Positions 25,384 to 34,248 of a DNA stretch of 64,000 nucleotides are shown here, piece by piece. Source of the stretch: Planotetraspora silvatica (lineage in GTDB: Bacteria > Actinomycetota > Actinomycetes > Streptosporangiales > Streptosporangiaceae). The notes under the pieces are model-generated. The model made no database searches and was not told the origin of the DNA. It saw only the letters and a list, made by a program, of their open reading frames with translations. The DNA is taken from NCBI RefSeq assembly GCF_016863315.1, contig NZ_BOOQ01000002.1, positions 372,001-436,000 of the forward strand. Direction: 5' to 3'. Numbering within the stretch: the stretch's first letter is position 1; each line of letters starts with the position of its first letter. The position numbers were made by a program, and so were the translations under genes.

Positions 25384-27317
25384 GTTCCCTGCCACAAGAG
25401 GATGGGAGCCGGCGGGTCACCCGCCGGCTCCCCCACTTCCCGGCTTCGGGACGGACGAGCGCATCGGCCGATGTCGCACCGTTCGTCTCGATCAGGTCGA
25501 GCTTCCGGCGCTTCTGGCCCTACACCCGGGGCCTGCGCCGGCTGTTCGCCGTGGGCGTGGTCGCGGCGATGGTGGGCACGGTGTGCGAGGTCGCGGCCAT
25601 CGCGTTGTTCGGCCGCATCACGGACGAGGTCCTCAGCAACGGGAACCTGTCCGCGTTCTGGACGCCCGCGGCGACCTGGATCGGCCTCACCGCGCTCGCC
25701 GCCGGCGCGGCGTTCGCCAGCGCCTACACCGCGGCCCTCGGCGGTGAACGTTTCCTGCTACGCGTGCGTGACGGCGTGTTCGAGCATTTGCAGACGCTGA
25801 CGCCCGACTATTTCGAGAACCGCAAGCTCGGCGACCTCATGGCGAGGCTGACCGACGACATCGAGGCCATCGAGGAACTGGTGGTCTCCGGACTGATCAA
25901 GCTGATCACGGCACTGATAAGTGTGGTCTTCTTCGCGACGGCCGCCGTCTTCATCCGGTGGGACCTGGCGCTGGTGACGTTCGCGCTCATTCCGGCGTTC
26001 GTCCTGGTGTCCAAGGGCTTCGCCGGGCGCTTCCGGCAGGCCGCCGCGCGCGAGCGCCTCAACAACGGCGCCATGAACAGCGCCATCGAGGAGGCGCTGT
26101 CCAACCAGACGCTGGTCCAGGCGTACAACCGGCAGGACACGGAGGCCGAGCGGCTGCACGCCGCGGGGCAGGGCTGGCTGCGTGCCAACCTCTCCCAGGC
26201 GCGGTTGTCCGCTCTGTACGGCCCCGCCGTACAGGTCATCGAGACCGGCTGCCTGCTCACCATCATCGGGGTGGGCGCGTGGGAGATCGCCTCGGGACGG
26301 CTCACGCTGGGCGGCCTGCTCGCCTTCGCCGCCTACCTGGCCTACCTCTATCCGCAGGTCCGCGGGCTCGGGGAGACCGCGCTCACCGTCTCAGAGGCGG
26401 CCGCGGGCTCCGACCGCATCCTCGAGGTGCTCGACGCCCGGCCGGCCGTCGCCGACAGGTCCGGCACGGCCACCGACATCGAGACCACCGGCACCATCAC
26501 GACCGGCACCATCACGACCGGCACCATCACGACCGGCGTCGTCGCCGGCCGGCACGGCTCGGTCGCCGAGAGGACCCGGCAGGTCGCCGCCGCCCGGGGC
26601 GGTGGCCGCATCGAGTTCACCGGCGTGCACTTCACCTATCCCAACCGGACCCGGCCGACACTGGCCGGCCTGTCGTTCACCGCCCGGCCCGGCGACCTGA
26701 TCGTGTGCACCGGCCCGAGCGGTGCGGGGAAGTCGACGGTCGCCAAGCTGCTGCTGAGGTTCTACGACCCCTCAGGCGGGCGCATCCTGCTCGACGGAGT
26801 GGACATCCGCGACCTGCCGCACCGGAACCTGCGCGATCGCGTCACCCTGCTCACCCAGGAGAACATGTTGTTCTCGGGGACCGTGCGCGACAACATCGCG
26901 TACGGCAGAGCCGGATCGGACCAGTCCGACATCGTACGGGCCGCGGTCGCGGCCGGCGCGCACGACTTCATCCGCAGGCTCCCGGAGGGGTACGACACAC
27001 CCGTCGGCCAGAAGGGACGGCTGCTGTCCGGCGGACAGCGGCAGCGGATCGCCATCGCGCGTGCCATCCTCCGCGACACTCCCGTGCTGATCCTGGACGA
27101 GCCGATGACGGGGCTCGACGAGGTGACGGCCGCCCGCATCATGGAGCCGCTGGGCCGGCTCATGTCCGGGCGGACCACGATCCTCATCACCCATGACCTC
27201 CGTCTCGTGCCGGACGCGGCCGAGAAGGTGGTGCTCGGCCTCGCGCCCGTGACGGGGCGGGGACGATCGCTCCGGCTGACGCGGCGGCGCCTCGGCACGG
27301 CGCTGCGCGTCACCTGA
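25380..27317 (+). CDS. ABC exporter, fused transmembrane and ATPase domains
   Basis: About 645 residues. The six-helix membrane domain spans roughly residues 50-340 (FWPYTRGLRRLFAVG start, DYFENRKLGDLMARLTDDI). The ATPase domain has Walker A GPSGAGKST, Q-loop LLTQENMLFSG, signature LLSGGQRQR, Walker B VLILDEPMTGLDE and H-loop ITHD. It is a half-transporter that dimerises to export lipids, peptides or drugs. Between the domains lie three TGTIT repeats and a long linker. No ATG or GTG lies in frame between 25383 and 25551, so GTG 25380, overlapping the peptide stop, is the likely start. Confidence 0.9.
   Translation: MSSLPQEDGSRRVTRRLPHFPASGRTSASADVAPFVSIRSSFRRFWPYTRGLRRLFAVGVVAAMVGTVCEVAAIALFGRITDEVLSNGNLSAFWTPAATWIGLTALAAGAAFASAYTAALGGERFLLRVRDGVFEHLQTLTPDYFENRKLGDLMARLTDDIEAIEELVVSGLIKLITALISVVFFATAAVFIRWDLALVTFALIPAFVLVSKGFAGRFRQAAARERLNNGAMNSAIEEALSNQTLVQAYNRQDTEAERLHAAGQGWLRANLSQARLSALYGPAVQVIETGCLLTIIGVGAWEIASGRLTLGGLLAFAAYLAYLYPQVRGLGETALTVSEAAAGSDRILEVLDARPAVADRSGTATDIETTGTITTGTITTGTITTGVVAGRHGSVAERTRQVAAARGGGRIEFTGVHFTYPNRTRPTLAGLSFTARPGDLIVCTGPSGAGKSTVAKLLLRFYDPSGGRILLDGVDIRDLPHRNLRDRVTLLTQENMLFSGTVRDNIAYGRAGSDQSDIVRAAVAAGAHDFIRRLPEGYDTPVGQKGRLLSGGQRQRIAIARAILRDTPVLILDEPMTGLDEVTAARIMEPLGRLMSGRTTILITHDLRLVPDAAEKVVLGLAPVTGRGRSLRLTRRRLGTALRVT
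25404..25432 (+). terminator. Stem-loop after the peptide ORF (possible attenuator)
   Basis: GGGAGCCGGCGG at 25404-25415 pairs perfectly with CCGCCGGCTCCC at 25421-25432, with a 5-base loop. It lies 20 bases past the peptide stop and within the first codons of the exporter frame, so it could attenuate or fine-tune exporter expression. Confidence 0.55.
26487..26540. repeat. 15-bp tandem repeat in the ABC exporter linker
   Basis: ACCGGCACCATCACG occurs three times in direct contact (26487, 26502, 26517) plus a partial copy, encoding TGTIT repeats between the membrane and ATPase domains. Confidence 0.9.
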
Positions 27318-27337
27318 GCGAGCCGGCGGCCGCGCAC

Positions 27338-27367
27338 GGGAGAGCCGGCGACGGGAGAGCCGGCGAC
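27338..27367. repeat. Two-copy 15-bp tandem repeat after the exporter
   Basis: GGGAGAGCCGGCGAC is repeated exactly at 27338 and 27353, then runs into the terminator stem. Confidence 0.75.
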
Positions 27368-27371
27368 GGGA

Positions 27372-27401
27372 GGGCGGGCGACACGGCGATGTCGCCCGCC
27401 C
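27372..27401 (+). terminator. Terminator of the ABC exporter
   Basis: A perfect 12-bp stem GGGCGGGCGACA / TGTCGCCCGCCC with a 6-base loop lies 54 bp after the exporter stop and before the next gene. Confidence 0.8.
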
Positions 27402-27497
27402 TTCGCCGTGCGGCCACGTGCGATTTCTCCGTGGTACACGGCGCATTAGGGTGACGATGGCGACAAGGTCGTCTCCCGCTCCGGATGAGGATGTGCC

Positions 27498-28676
27498 ATG
27501 ACTTTTCAGGATGAGTTGGTCGAGCTCCGCCACGCTTTACACCGTGAGCCCGAAGTGGGCCTGGACCTCCCGCGCACCCAGGAGAAGATCCTTGCCGCAC
27601 TCGACGGCCTTCCTCTGGAGATCACCACGGGTGAGCGGCTGTCGTCGGTGACCGCCGTGTTGCGGGGCTCACGCCCCGGTCCGACCGTGCTGCTCAGAGC
27701 CGACATGGACGCGCTTCCCGTGCACGAGAACGCCGACGTGCCGTACCGGTCGGTGCACGACGGCCGCATGCACGCGTGCGGCCACGACCTGCACATGACG
27801 ATGCTGACCGGAGCGGCCCGCCTGCTCTCCGAAAAGCGCGCGGACCTCGCCGGCGACGTGGTCTTCATGTTCCAGCCGGGTGAGGAGGGCCAGGAAGGCG
27901 CCAAGCTCATGATCGAGGAGGGCGTGCTCGACGCGTCCGGGTCACGACCCGTCGCGGCATATGGCATGCACGTCTTCTCCATGACGATCCCCCGCGGCCT
28001 GGTCCTCACCAAGGGCGGACCGATCATGGCGGCGGCCGACACGCTCTTCGTCACCGTGCGGGGACGTGGCGGCCACGGTTCGAGTCCGCACGCCGCGCTC
28101 GACCCCATCCCCGCGGCCTGCGAGATCGTGACGGCCATGCAGACCCACGTGACGCGGACGTTCGACGTGTACGACCCCGTAGTGGTCACGGTGGGCAGCT
28201 TCCACGCCGGGACGGCAGACAACGTCATCCCCGACGAGGCCACGTTCTCGACGACCATCCGTACCTTCTCCACCGAGTCCCGCGACCGGATCAGAGACGG
28301 CCTGGTACGGCTAGCGCGAGGCATCGGTGAGGCACACGGGCTGACCGTCGAGTGCGAGTTCGGCATCGGATACCCCGTGACGGTGAACGACCACACCGAG
28401 GCCGAATTCGCGGCGGAGACCGTGCGGGAGACGCTGGGCCAGGGCAGTTATTTCCCGCTGCCGCACGCGACGCCCGGCTCGGAGGACTTCTCCTTCGTGC
28501 TCCAGGAGGTGCCGGGCGCCTTCCTGCTCGTCGGCGCCTGCCCGCCCGAACGCGACCCGTCGTCGGCGCCCGCCAACCACTCCCCCGACGCGATGTTCGA
28601 CGACTCCGTCCTGTCGGACGGCGCCACCCTGTTCACCGAACTCGCCGTGCGGCGGCTGGCTCTCGCCGGTAGCTGA
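27498..28676 (+). CDS. M20-family amidohydrolase (hippurate hydrolase/aminoacylase type)
   Basis: 392 residues. The N-terminus ELRHALHREPEVGLDLPRTQ is typical of the IAA-amino-acid/hippurate hydrolase subgroup. Metal and catalytic motifs are LLRADMDALPV, MHACGHDLHMTML and VFMFQPGEEGQEGA; the C-terminal HATPGSEDFSFVLQ holds another ligand. It cleaves N-acyl amino acids and could also deacylate small amides. It has its own transcript, starting at ATG 27498 after the exporter terminator. Confidence 0.94.
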   Translation: MTFQDELVELRHALHREPEVGLDLPRTQEKILAALDGLPLEITTGERLSSVTAVLRGSRPGPTVLLRADMDALPVHENADVPYRSVHDGRMHACGHDLHMTMLTGAARLLSEKRADLAGDVVFMFQPGEEGQEGAKLMIEEGVLDASGSRPVAAYGMHVFSMTIPRGLVLTKGGPIMAAADTLFVTVRGRGGHGSSPHAALDPIPAACEIVTAMQTHVTRTFDVYDPVVVTVGSFHAGTADNVIPDEATFSTTIRTFSTESRDRIRDGLVRLARGIGEAHGLTVECEFGIGYPVTVNDHTEAEFAAETVRETLGQGSYFPLPHATPGSEDFSFVLQEVPGAFLLVGACPPERDPSSAPANHSPDAMFDDSVLSDGATLFTELAVRRLALAGS

Positions 28677-28716
28677 ACCCCGCCGCCGCGGGTCACTCTC
28701 GCCCTCGCCTTCGTTC

Positions 28717-29145
28717 TCACCCTCGCCCGAGGAGCTCGCGCGCCTTCTCGATCAGATCGATCCCCAGGGTGAACTTGACCGTCGCCCACACGATGGCGGC
28801 CGCCACGAGCAGGGTCAGCGCCCCTACCACGATGCGGACGACCCAGTTCTGCCGCTTCAGCCAGTCGGTGGCCGCCATCACCTTCTCCTTGGCGATCTGC
28901 AGCAGCCTCGACGCCCAGGCGAACTCCGTGGCCAGCACGGCGAGGCCCGCGAAGACCACGAGCCAGCCCGGTCCGGGGAACGGCACCATGATGAGCCCGG
29001 TGACGATGATGGCCGTGCCGAGCACCCCTACGACGATCTTGAGCGTCAGCCGGCCCGCCGGAGTGGCACGAATACGATCGAGAAAGCCCATCTCCTCCGT
29101 CAGAACGACCTTCCCCGTGTCGCCGTGCTCCTCGGTCGTCGCCAT
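28717..29145 (-). CDS. TIGR02611-family small membrane protein
   Basis: 142 residues with two N-terminal and one C-terminal hydrophobic segment. The family hallmark is GLIMVPFPGPGWLVVFAGLAVLATEF. Its function is unknown; homologues are restricted to actinobacteria. The first ATG of the frame is at 29163, but MATTEEHGD from ATG 29145 is more family-like. The 5' side faces the second mirror comb, so that comb lies in its promoter region. Confidence 0.9.
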   Translation of the reverse strand: MATTEEHGDTGKVVLTEEMGFLDRIRATPAGRLTLKIVVGVLGTAIIVTGLIMVPFPGPGWLVVFAGLAVLATEFAWASRLLQIAKEKVMAATDWLKRQNWVVRIVVGALTLLVAAAIVWATVKFTLGIDLIEKARELLGRG

Positions 29146-29194
29146 ACGGCCCACCCCCCACAAATAAGAATAATGACCACCCCCACCCCCTGCG

Positions 29195-29657
29195 CGTGAT
29201 CATGCACAGGTTCGGGTGCGGCCCGTCTGACGTGCCCAACCCCTTCGCGTGATCATGCACAGGTTCGGAGAAGCGGGCCCCGACCTGCGCGATCCCCCAT
29301 CGTGATCATGCACAGATTCGGCGAAACGGGCTCCGACCTGCACCGATTCCCGCCGTGATCATGCGCAAGTTCGTGGATCACTCACCCGACCTGGGCGTAC
29401 AACAGTCGTGATCATGCACGAGGAGCACATCGGGCGTCCACGTCTCACACGTTCATTCCCCGCCAGGTACTCCACAACGACCTGGCTGCATGATCACGAA
29501 TATCGAATGCGCAGGTCAGCCGGGCCGTCCCCGAACTTGTGCATGATCACGACACAGGTTGGACCAGGCCAGGGCCCACTTCTCCGAACCTGTGCATGAT
29601 CACGCGCGGGGGTTGGGCACGTCAGACGGGCCGCATGCGAACCTGTGCATGATCACG
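29195..29657. repeat. Mirror-symmetric comb of 53-bp units (copy 2)
   Basis: Five forward units starting with CGTGATCATGC lie at 29195, 29248, 29301, 29354 and 29407, exactly 53 bp apart. Four reverse units end at 29498, 29551, 29604 and 29657, again 53 bp apart. Forward/reverse sums are 58852, so it is one palindrome centred on 29426, with the tenth unit lost. In the outermost pair the spacers also match (TGCGGCCCGTCTGACGTGCC is mirrored at the far end). It lies between divergent genes, unlike copy 1. Confidence 0.93.
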
Positions 29658-29718
29658 GCGGAGGGGGTGCGCAAAGGTTGGGGAGAGGGGTGGATTTGTC
29701 GGATTCGGGTGAGGCAGC

Positions 29719-31053
29719 ATGCCTTACATGCTCGACCGGACACGCCTCCACGCCCTGCTCGAACGCGAGCGCCGGAACTACGAAGCGCGACTGCCGCGTA
29801 GCCGTGCGGCCTACGACAGTGCCGGCTCCCTTCTCGGTCGCGTGCCGATGACCTGGATGAACAAGGCCGCCGGGCGGTTCCCCGCCTACCTCGACGAGGC
29901 ACGCGGCGCGCGCGTCCGCGACATCGACGGCTTCGAGTACGTCGACTTCTGCCTCGGCGACACCGGCGCGATGGCCGGTCACTCCCCCGAACCCGTCATG
30001 CGTGCCGTCCGGAACCGTCTGGGGTTCACCGCCATGCTCCCGAGCGAGGACGCGGAGTGGGTCGGTGCGGAGCTGACCCGCCGGTTCAAGGTCGGCCTGT
30101 GGAGCTTCAGCCTGACCGCGACCGACGCCAACCGGTGGGCCATCCGCCTGGCGCGCCAGATCACCCGCAGGCCGAAGATCCTGGTGTTCAACTACTGCTA
30201 CCACGGCACCGTCGACGAGACCGTGGTCACCCTCGGCCCGGACGGCACCCTGCCCCGCCCCGGCAACGTCGGTCCTCCCGTCGACCCCGCGGAGACCACC
30301 CGGGTGGTCGAGTTCAACGACCTGGAGGCACTGGAGCGGGAGCTCTCCCACGGCGACGTCGCCTGCGTGCTGATGGAGCCCGCGCTGACCAACATCGGCA
30401 TCGTGCTGCCGGCCCCCGGGTTCCTGCCCGCCGTACGGGAACTGACCCGCCGGCACGGGACGCTGCTGATCAACGACGAGACCCACACCTTCTCGGCCGG
30501 ACCCGGAGGGTGCACCCGGGCGTGGGACCTCGACCCGGACATCGTGACCATCGGCAAGGCGATCGCCGGCGGCGTCCCGATCGGCGCGTACGGCGTCACG
30601 CGGGAGGTGGCCGACCGGATCCTCGCCGAGGAGGGGGCCGACCTCGTCGACGTGGGCGGGGTCGGCGGCACGCTCGCGGGCAACGCCCTGTCGATCGCCG
30701 CCGCGCGCGCCACCCTCGAGGAGGTGCTCACGGACGACGCCTTCGCGTACATGACCACGCTGGCGTCCCGCTTCACCGGCGGCGTGGCCAAGGCGATCGA
30801 GGGCCTGCCGTGGTCGATCACCCAGCTCGGAGCCCGTACGGAATACCGTTTCGGCACCCCGGCGAACGGGGGCGAGTCCGCGGCGCTGTCGGACGACGAT
30901 CTGGACGACTACTTCCACCTCTTCATGCACAACCGGGGTGTGCTGATGACGCCGTTCCACAACATGGCCCTGATGTGCCCGTCGACCACCACCGAGGACG
31001 TCGACCTGCACACCGAACTGTTCACGGCGGCCGTCAGAGAACTCACAGGTTGA
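29719..31053 (+). CDS. Class III (aspartate aminotransferase family) aminotransferase
   Basis: 444 residues, PLP fold-type I, similar to glutamate-1-semialdehyde aminomutase and related transaminases. Motifs are VDFCLGDTGAMAGHSP, YCYHGTVDETV, MEPALTNIGIVLP, LLINDETHTFSAGPGG (Asp contacts the pyridine N) and DIVTIGKAIAGGVPIGAYG, with the Schiff-base lysine. The substrate is unassigned. It starts at ATG 29719 or the ATG three codons later, and is followed by a patatin gene 41 bp downstream, probably in one transcript. Confidence 0.92.
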   Translation: MPYMLDRTRLHALLERERRNYEARLPRSRAAYDSAGSLLGRVPMTWMNKAAGRFPAYLDEARGARVRDIDGFEYVDFCLGDTGAMAGHSPEPVMRAVRNRLGFTAMLPSEDAEWVGAELTRRFKVGLWSFSLTATDANRWAIRLARQITRRPKILVFNYCYHGTVDETVVTLGPDGTLPRPGNVGPPVDPAETTRVVEFNDLEALERELSHGDVACVLMEPALTNIGIVLPAPGFLPAVRELTRRHGTLLINDETHTFSAGPGGCTRAWDLDPDIVTIGKAIAGGVPIGAYGVTREVADRILAEEGADLVDVGGVGGTLAGNALSIAAARATLEEVLTDDAFAYMTTLASRFTGGVAKAIEGLPWSITQLGARTEYRFGTPANGGESAALSDDDLDDYFHLFMHNRGVLMTPFHNMALMCPSTTTEDVDLHTELFTAAVRELTG

Positions 31054-31094
31054 GCCCCCCTGCTTTCGGCGATCACGTCCCACATAATCGGGAT

Positions 31095-31922
31095 ATGACT
31101 AGTGCATTGGTGCTCGGCGGCGGAGGAGTCGCCGGGATCGCCTGGGAAGCCGGGATCGTCGCGGGCCTGCGCGAGCGTGGAATCGACCTCGGTACGGCCG
31201 ACCGGATCATCGGGACCTCCGCGGGCTCGGTCACGGGCACGCTCATCGCCACGGGCGCCGACCTCGAGGCCGCCGTCACCCACCAGATGTCCACCGACAC
31301 CGGCCCGGTCCAGACGGTGGCCTCCGAGGCCGTCATGGAGGCCTTCGGCATCCTGTTCGACCCGAACCTCGAGCCTCAGGAGGCGCGGCGCAGGGTGGGG
31401 CAGATGGCCCTCGCGGCTCCCACCGGACCGGCCACGGCCCGGATCGAGAGGATCGGCGACCGGCTCCCGATCAAGGAGTGGCCCGACCGCGAGCTCCTGA
31501 TCACCTCCGTGAACGCCGCGACCGGCGAGTTCGTCGTCTGGGACAAGGACTCCGGCGTCCCGCTGGTGCTCGCCGTGGCGTCCAGTTGCGCGGTCCCCAT
31601 GGTCTACCCGCCCGTCGAGATCGCGGGTGAGCGCTACATCGACGGCGGAGTGCGTTCCCCCACGTCCGCGGACCTGGCCTCAGGAGCCGACCCCGTGGTG
31701 GTGCTGGAGCCACTGGGCCACATGTCTCCCCACGCCACGCTGGAGGCTGAGTTGCTCGCCGTCGGCACGGCCTCGACTCTGGTGATCCGGCCGGACGAGG
31801 CGACGATGGCCGTGTTCGGCGAGAACGTCCTCGACCCGGCCCTGTGGGGTCCGGCGTACAAGGCGGGGGTGGCCCAGACCGACGCGCTCGCCGAGTCCGT
31901 CGCGGCGGTGTGGAACGCATAA
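31095..31922 (+). CDS. Patatin-like phospholipase
   Basis: 275 residues. The oxyanion-hole glycines GGGGVAGIAWEAGI, the nucleophile elbow GTSAGS and the catalytic Asp in YIDGGVRSPTSADL are all present. Patatins hydrolyse acyl esters of lipids with a Ser-Asp dyad. No signal peptide or membrane helix is seen. It follows the aminotransferase gene closely. Confidence 0.94.
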   Translation: MTSALVLGGGGVAGIAWEAGIVAGLRERGIDLGTADRIIGTSAGSVTGTLIATGADLEAAVTHQMSTDTGPVQTVASEAVMEAFGILFDPNLEPQEARRRVGQMALAAPTGPATARIERIGDRLPIKEWPDRELLITSVNAATGEFVVWDKDSGVPLVLAVASSCAVPMVYPPVEIAGERYIDGGVRSPTSADLASGADPVVVLEPLGHMSPHATLEAELLAVGTASTLVIRPDEATMAVFGENVLDPALWGPAYKAGVAQTDALAESVAAVWNA

Positions 31923-31973
31923 AGCAGGCCGTGCCTGACACATGGTGGCAGGAATTCAGGTCAGTATGCCCTC

Positions 31974-32393
31974 ATGGACGACATCCGTGAGATCAACCGG
32001 AAGACGATCGACGACTTTCGCGCCCATGAGGGCGGCGGGCCCTTCGAGGGGCGGCCGATCCTGCTGCTGACCACGCGCGGCCGCAGGACCGGCAAACCGC
32101 ACACCACCCCGATGATGTACATGCGGGACGGCGACACGCTCGTGGTGTTCGCCTCCAACGCGGGCGGCGCCGCCCACACGGACTGGTATCACAACCTCCT
32201 CGCCGAGCCCAAGGTCACCGTCGAGATCGGGCCGGAGGTGTACATCGCGATCGCCACGGCCACGTCGGGCGCGGAACGGGAACGCCTCTGGACGGCCGCC
32301 AAGCGGGACTACTCCTTCTTCTCCGATCACGAGAAGTCGGCCGCACCACGCGAGATCCCCGTGATCACCCTGGAGCGGATTCCGGAGATCTGA
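31974..32393 (+). CDS. Deazaflavin (F420)-dependent nitroreductase-family protein
   Basis: 139 residues, Ddn-like split-barrel family. Motifs are ILLLTTRGRRTGKPHTTPMMYM (F420 phosphate-binding region), VVFASNAGG and DWYHNLLAEPKVTVEI. It would use reduced F420 to reduce an electrophilic substrate such as a quinone. It starts at ATG 31974, 51 bp past the patatin stop. Confidence 0.93.
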   Translation: MDDIREINRKTIDDFRAHEGGGPFEGRPILLLTTRGRRTGKPHTTPMMYMRDGDTLVVFASNAGGAAHTDWYHNLLAEPKVTVEIGPEVYIAIATATSGAERERLWTAAKRDYSFFSDHEKSAAPREIPVITLERIPEI

Positions 32394-32454
32394 TCCGTTG
32401 AGTAGCGCCCGGCCGACGCGCCCGATTCCCCGGAAGAGGAGCCGGACGGCTCGC

Positions 32455-33576
32455 TCAACGCGTGACGCTCACGGACGGCCTCGCGGGCCCGGCGGGACGG
32501 CGGACGACTTCGCCGGGAGCCAGCAGCCCGTCCCTGACCACGGTCGCGATGACGTTGGCGCTCGTGACCACGACCGGGGGCGTGATCATCGCCGGAATCG
32601 CCACCGTGGTCCCGTTGACCACTGTGGCCGTGCCGTACACGATCCGGCCTGAGCCGAGGTCGACGGCGAGCCGGGCCGCGTTGCCGGCCTCCGGCGCGAC
32701 GGGCTTGTACACGGTCATCGTCTGAGCACCGTTCAGGATGCGCTGGATGGCCGAGACCTCGGCGCCCTCGCCGGTCAGCGGGGTTCCGGGACTCAGACGG
32801 GCACGCACCATGATCGCGGCCACCCCGGCCGCCATGCGGTCGTCGGCCACGTAGACACCGACGACCTTCTGCGCGCCAAGGACGGTGAATGCGTTCGCGG
32901 CGGCCGCGGCGGCCGTCTCCGGACTGCGGGACGGGATGTCGTACTCCCTGCCGATGGTCACCTGGCCGTCCAGGACCGCGTGCGCGCCCGCCTTGACGTC
33001 GGCCGCGGCCCGGTCGGACGGCGACCCGTTGATCATCACGATCGGACCGCGCCGGAGATCGCCTCCGGCCCTGATCGCCTCGAGCAGCGCCTGGCCCTGC
33101 ATCCGGCCGATCTGGCGGTCGTCGTAGGAGACGTAGCCGTCGATCGGCCCGTTCGCCAGCCGGTCGTACGCGACGACCTTGGCTCCGTGGAACTTGGCCC
33201 TGGCGACGGCCGACGCGATCGCCTTCACGTCCACGGCGCCGAGGATGAACACCTTGATCCCCTCGGACAACATCGCGTCCATCTGCCGTTCCTGCCGGCT
33301 GTGGTCGCGCTCGGCGTTGGCGTAGACGACCTCACATCGGGGGCACAGGGCGGCCAGGGCCTTGGTGATGTACGGCCGGTCGTACTTGTCGTAGCGGCTG
33401 TCGCCCTTCTCCGGAAGCAACAGGCCGATTCTGAAGCCTTCGCGGACTGTGCCGACCGCGCCGAGCGGCCGTGGCGCACCACATGCCGCGAGGCCGATGA
33501 GGGAGATGAGGAAGACGCCGGCCACCGCGAAGCGAAAACCCTGTCTCCCCACAGCAAAACCCCCAGGTAGCCGCAA
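32455..33576 (-). CDS. Periplasmic sugar-binding lipoprotein (xylose/ribose type)
   Basis: 373 residues. The signal peptide ends in a lipobox (ISLIGLAAC, lipidated Cys32), so it is anchored outside the membrane. The body is a type I periplasmic-binding fold: FRIGLLLPEKGDSRYDKYDR, FILGAVDVKAIASAVARAK, VVAYDRLANGPIDGYVSYDD, and a hinge region GVYVADDRMAAGVAAI. It resembles XylF-type binding proteins. No permease or ATPase gene is nearby. Confidence 0.9.
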   Translation of the reverse strand: MRLPGGFAVGRQGFRFAVAGVFLISLIGLAACGAPRPLGAVGTVREGFRIGLLLPEKGDSRYDKYDRPYITKALAALCPRCEVVYANAERDHSRQERQMDAMLSEGIKVFILGAVDVKAIASAVARAKFHGAKVVAYDRLANGPIDGYVSYDDRQIGRMQGQALLEAIRAGGDLRRGPIVMINGSPSDRAAADVKAGAHAVLDGQVTIGREYDIPSRSPETAAAAAANAFTVLGAQKVVGVYVADDRMAAGVAAIMVRARLSPGTPLTGEGAEVSAIQRILNGAQTMTVYKPVAPEAGNAARLAVDLGSGRIVYGTATVVNGTTVAIPAMITPPVVVTSANVIATVVRDGLLAPGEVVRRPAGPARPSVSVTR

Positions 33577-33943
33577 GAGCCATCAACCCAGGCCGTACCC
33601 GAGCATTTGCCGCATGATGCCCGCGTATACCTCGTGCGGGCCGCACGCTGGGCTGTTCTTGGCGCTGATCACCCGAGTCGCGGCGGAATCCCGGCATCGG
33701 GGCGGCCAGAGGCAGGGGAAATCCCGGGGATCGCCATGATGAGTGGGCGTCAGAGTGGACGGGAGCCCGGTGGCCACCGGTCCGGGGTCCGGCTCCCGGC
33801 GATCTCCCGCCCGATTGCCGTACGACTCCGAGTCCGTATGTCTTCACAGGCCTCGACGTCGCCTCGGGCTGATAACGATCAGCACGACTCCTCCGTTGGG
33901 ACGATCCACACACGGACTAAGTTGTGAGAGACTCCTTCACTGC
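33577..33943. other. Intergenic region before tRNA-Met, 367 bp
   Basis: It holds the promoter side of the sugar-binding lipoprotein gene and the upstream flank of the tRNA. I see no convincing ORF or repeat. Confidence 0.5.
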
Positions 33944-34020
33944 GGGGCGGTAGCTCAGCCGGTCAGAGCATCGGACTCATAATCCGTGGGTCGTGGGTTC
34001 AAGTCCCACCCGCCCTACCA
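33944..34020 (+). tRNA. tRNA-Met (CAU), elongator type, CCA encoded
   Basis: A full cloverleaf: acceptor GGGGCGG / CCGCCCT with G-U at the first pair, D-arm with AGCTC, anticodon loop CTCATAA, T-arm GTGGG-TTCAAGT-CCCAC, discriminator A and encoded CCA. The anticodon is CAT. Its 3' flank contains a terminator that is duplicated 7.6 kb away, consistent with use as an integration site. Confidence 0.95.
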
Positions 34021-34204
34021 GTTTGATCAGGGATTCGCCGCCTGAGCTGTGGTTTCTCTCTTGATCGTGGTTTCGCTGGCATGCAGCCGAGGGCCGCCGA
34101 AAGCAGCCGTATGCCAGTGATCGCGGAACATACGCGGAATGCCCATGGGGCCATTTGCCCAGGTGAGTACGGCGGTTTCGGCGCCTCGTTCGGTAAATTC
34201 CGCG

Positions 34205-34248
34205 CCCATACGCTGAAGGACCCCGAGAGATCACCCGGGGTCCTGTCG
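34205..34248. repeat. 44-bp direct repeat flanking the island (left copy)
   Basis: A 44-bp segment, starting CCCATACGCTGAAGG and ending GGGTCCTGTCG, recurs at 41823-41866 with three substitutions. A shorter match, CATACGCGGAAT, lies 60-80 bp before each copy. The copies bracket 7.6 kb next to a tRNA gene, like attachment-site duplications, although integrase sites usually overlap the tRNA itself. Confidence 0.75.
34217..34244 (+). terminator. Terminator of tRNA-Met
   Basis: The 9-bp stem AGGACCCCG / CGGGGTCCT with a 10-base loop lies inside the 44-bp repeat, about 200 bp after the tRNA. Confidence 0.75.

Noticed and set aside
33977-34234. Protein-coding gene across the tRNA
   Set aside because: It overlaps the tRNA on the opposite strand and ends in the well-known false translation VGLEPTTHGL.
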